Below, one piece after another: positions 22,421 through 23,049 of a stretch of DNA of 23,049 nucleotides. The position numbers and the translations under genes are program-made. The notes under the pieces were generated by a model. That model saw only the letters and a program-made list of their open reading frames with translations, ran no database searches and was not told where the DNA came from. Source of the DNA: JAHJDO01 sp964437505 (GTDB taxonomy: Bacteria > JAHJDO01); the NCBI GenBank assembly GCA_964437505.1, contig CAYTGU010000018.1:1-23049 (forward strand), given 5' to 3'. Positions within the stretch are counted from its first letter, which is position 1. The number at the start of each line of letters is the position of its first letter.

Positions 22421-22423
22421 TGC

Positions 22424-22828
22424 CTACTCCTTACTTTCTACTATCTTAACCAGCACTCGCCTTGTTCTTGGCCCGTCAAATTCGCAGAAATAAATGGACT
22501 GCCATGTTCCAAGCACAAGGTGCCCATTATCTATAAAAACTGTTTTATTGCAGCCTGCTATACTTGACTTTATATGAGCTGGAGAGTTGCCCTCTGCATG
22601 ATGATACCTGCCTTCATAAGGAACGCATCTGTCCAGACCGTATTCTAAATCCCTTAGAACATCCGGATCAGCCCCCTCGTTTATAGTAACACCAGCTGTA
22701 GTATGAGGGATAAATATATGACAGAGACCGCTACTTGTTCCGGATTCTTTAACTTTCTTTTCAATATCTAAAGTAATATTAATAAATTCCTCTCTTTTAT
22801 GGCTCTTAACGGACAATTCAAAAATCAT
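22424..22828 (-). CDS. yjbQ: YjbQ/UPF0047 family protein (secondary thiamine-phosphate synthase type)
   Basis: This 134-residue protein is a single-domain member of the YjbQ family. Signature blocks are HIFIPHTTAGVTINEGADP, YHHAEGNSPAHIKSSIAG and GTWQSIYFCEFDGPRTRRV. E. coli YjbQ has weak thiamine-phosphate synthase activity, and the physiological role of the family is unclear. The conserved His and Glu residues form a probable metal-linked active site. An upstream TTG (22834) is in frame, but GAGG spaced 7 bases from the ATG at 22828 favours that start. It is the first gene of a two-gene unit with the lipoprotein, preceded by a candidate promoter. Confidence 0.92.
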   Translation of the reverse strand: MIFELSVKSHKREEFINITLDIEKKVKESGTSSGLCHIFIPHTTAGVTINEGADPDVLRDLEYGLDRCVPYEGRYHHAEGNSPAHIKSSIAGCNKTVFIDNGHLVLGTWQSIYFCEFDGPRTRRVLVKIVESKE

Positions 22829-22863
22829 AATCAAACCTCTTTTAATCTGAAAATAGCTAATTA

Positions 22864-22892
22864 AATATACTATAAATCAAAACAGTACACAA
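22864..22892 (-). promoter_or_regulatory. Candidate promoter of the yjbQ-lipoprotein unit
   Basis: On the minus strand TTGTGT (22892-22887), a 17-base spacer and TATATT (22869-22864) lie about 35 bases before the yjbQ ATG. The -10 box matches at five of six positions; the -35 box is weaker. Confidence 0.35.
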
Positions 22893-22997
22893 GTAAGGGG
22901 ATTAAATTCGTCTATTTTTGTTGATGTTTTAGGCAATTTGAGGCATAATAACATTAAAGCAGAAGTGACTGTTTAATAATTAAGGTTATAGATAATT

Positions 22998-23049
22998 ATG
23001 GAAAATATTTTAATTAATCAATCGGTAGCTATATTATGCGATGGGAACA
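22998..23049 (+). CDS. Start of a gene running off the window, possibly NYN-domain
   Basis: The frame from the ATG at 22998 reads MENILINQSVAILCDGN and continues to the edge. A short hydrophobic strand followed by CDGN resembles the first strand and catalytic Asp of NYN (LabA-like) nucleases, which usually read xxxLIDGxN. Seventeen residues are too few to be sure. An AAGG lies about 13 bases upstream, which is a poor ribosome-site spacing, so both the start and the family are uncertain. Confidence 0.3.
   Translation, partial: MENILINQSVAILCDGN

Overview
The window reads as chromosomal DNA from a low-GC, diderm (Gram-negative-type) bacterium. The outer membrane is implied by a secretin and two predicted lipoproteins. 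The dispersed palindromic repeats and the proportion of unrecognised small exported proteins would suit an uncultivated candidate-phylum genome. I cannot place it to a phylum from this sequence alone. No rRNA, tRNA, CRISPR array or intact insertion sequence was seen.

Left edge and scar region (1-2355, all minus strand). A truncated amidophosphoribosyltransferase-like gene runs off the edge. It is followed by a RhuM-Fic fusion protein, a 40-residue remnant of a membrane-anchored protein, a small lipoprotein with its own promoter, and an ORF6N-domain gene broken by a frameshift and a dispersed repeat. This looks like accessory DNA decaying between two housekeeping loci.

Nitrogen, arginine and pyrimidine cluster (2384-11049, minus strand). 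In transcription order the genes are pyrB, pyrI, an argF-like carbamoyltransferase, a glutamate dehydrogenase, a PII protein, a second glutamate dehydrogenase, and carB. CarB makes carbamoyl phosphate, which PyrBI and the ArgF-like enzyme consume. The dehydrogenases link ammonia, glutamate and 2-oxoglutarate, and 2-oxoglutarate is the classical PII ligand. The PII protein lacks the uridylylated T-loop tyrosine and sits between the two dehydrogenase genes. A 44-bp near-copy of part of carB overlaps the argF stop codon, which is direct evidence of a rearrangement inside the cluster.

Plus-strand block (11220-16793). ruvB may be leaderless. It is followed by a small exported protein, a secretin, gltX, an exported protein with a C-terminal HxxxC...CxxC site, and a single-pass membrane protein preceded by a 13-codon overlapping reading frame. 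The gap after it (16794-17145) holds two hairpin repeats and then a canonical promoter with a perfect CIRCE operator.

Heat-shock operon (17067-21772, plus strand): hrcA-grpE-dnaK-dnaJ under HrcA/CIRCE control.

Right edge (21785-23049). On the minus strand a YjbQ-family protein is followed by a DUF4410-like lipoprotein, convergent with dnaJ. The first 17 codons of a possible NYN-domain gene run off the end on the plus strand.

I did not find a single obvious new defence or secretion system. The leads I consider strongest are the GDH-PII-GDH arrangement with the altered T-loop, the carB fragment fused to argF, the RhuM-Fic gene with its internal palindrome, and the repeat-disrupted ORF6N gene.
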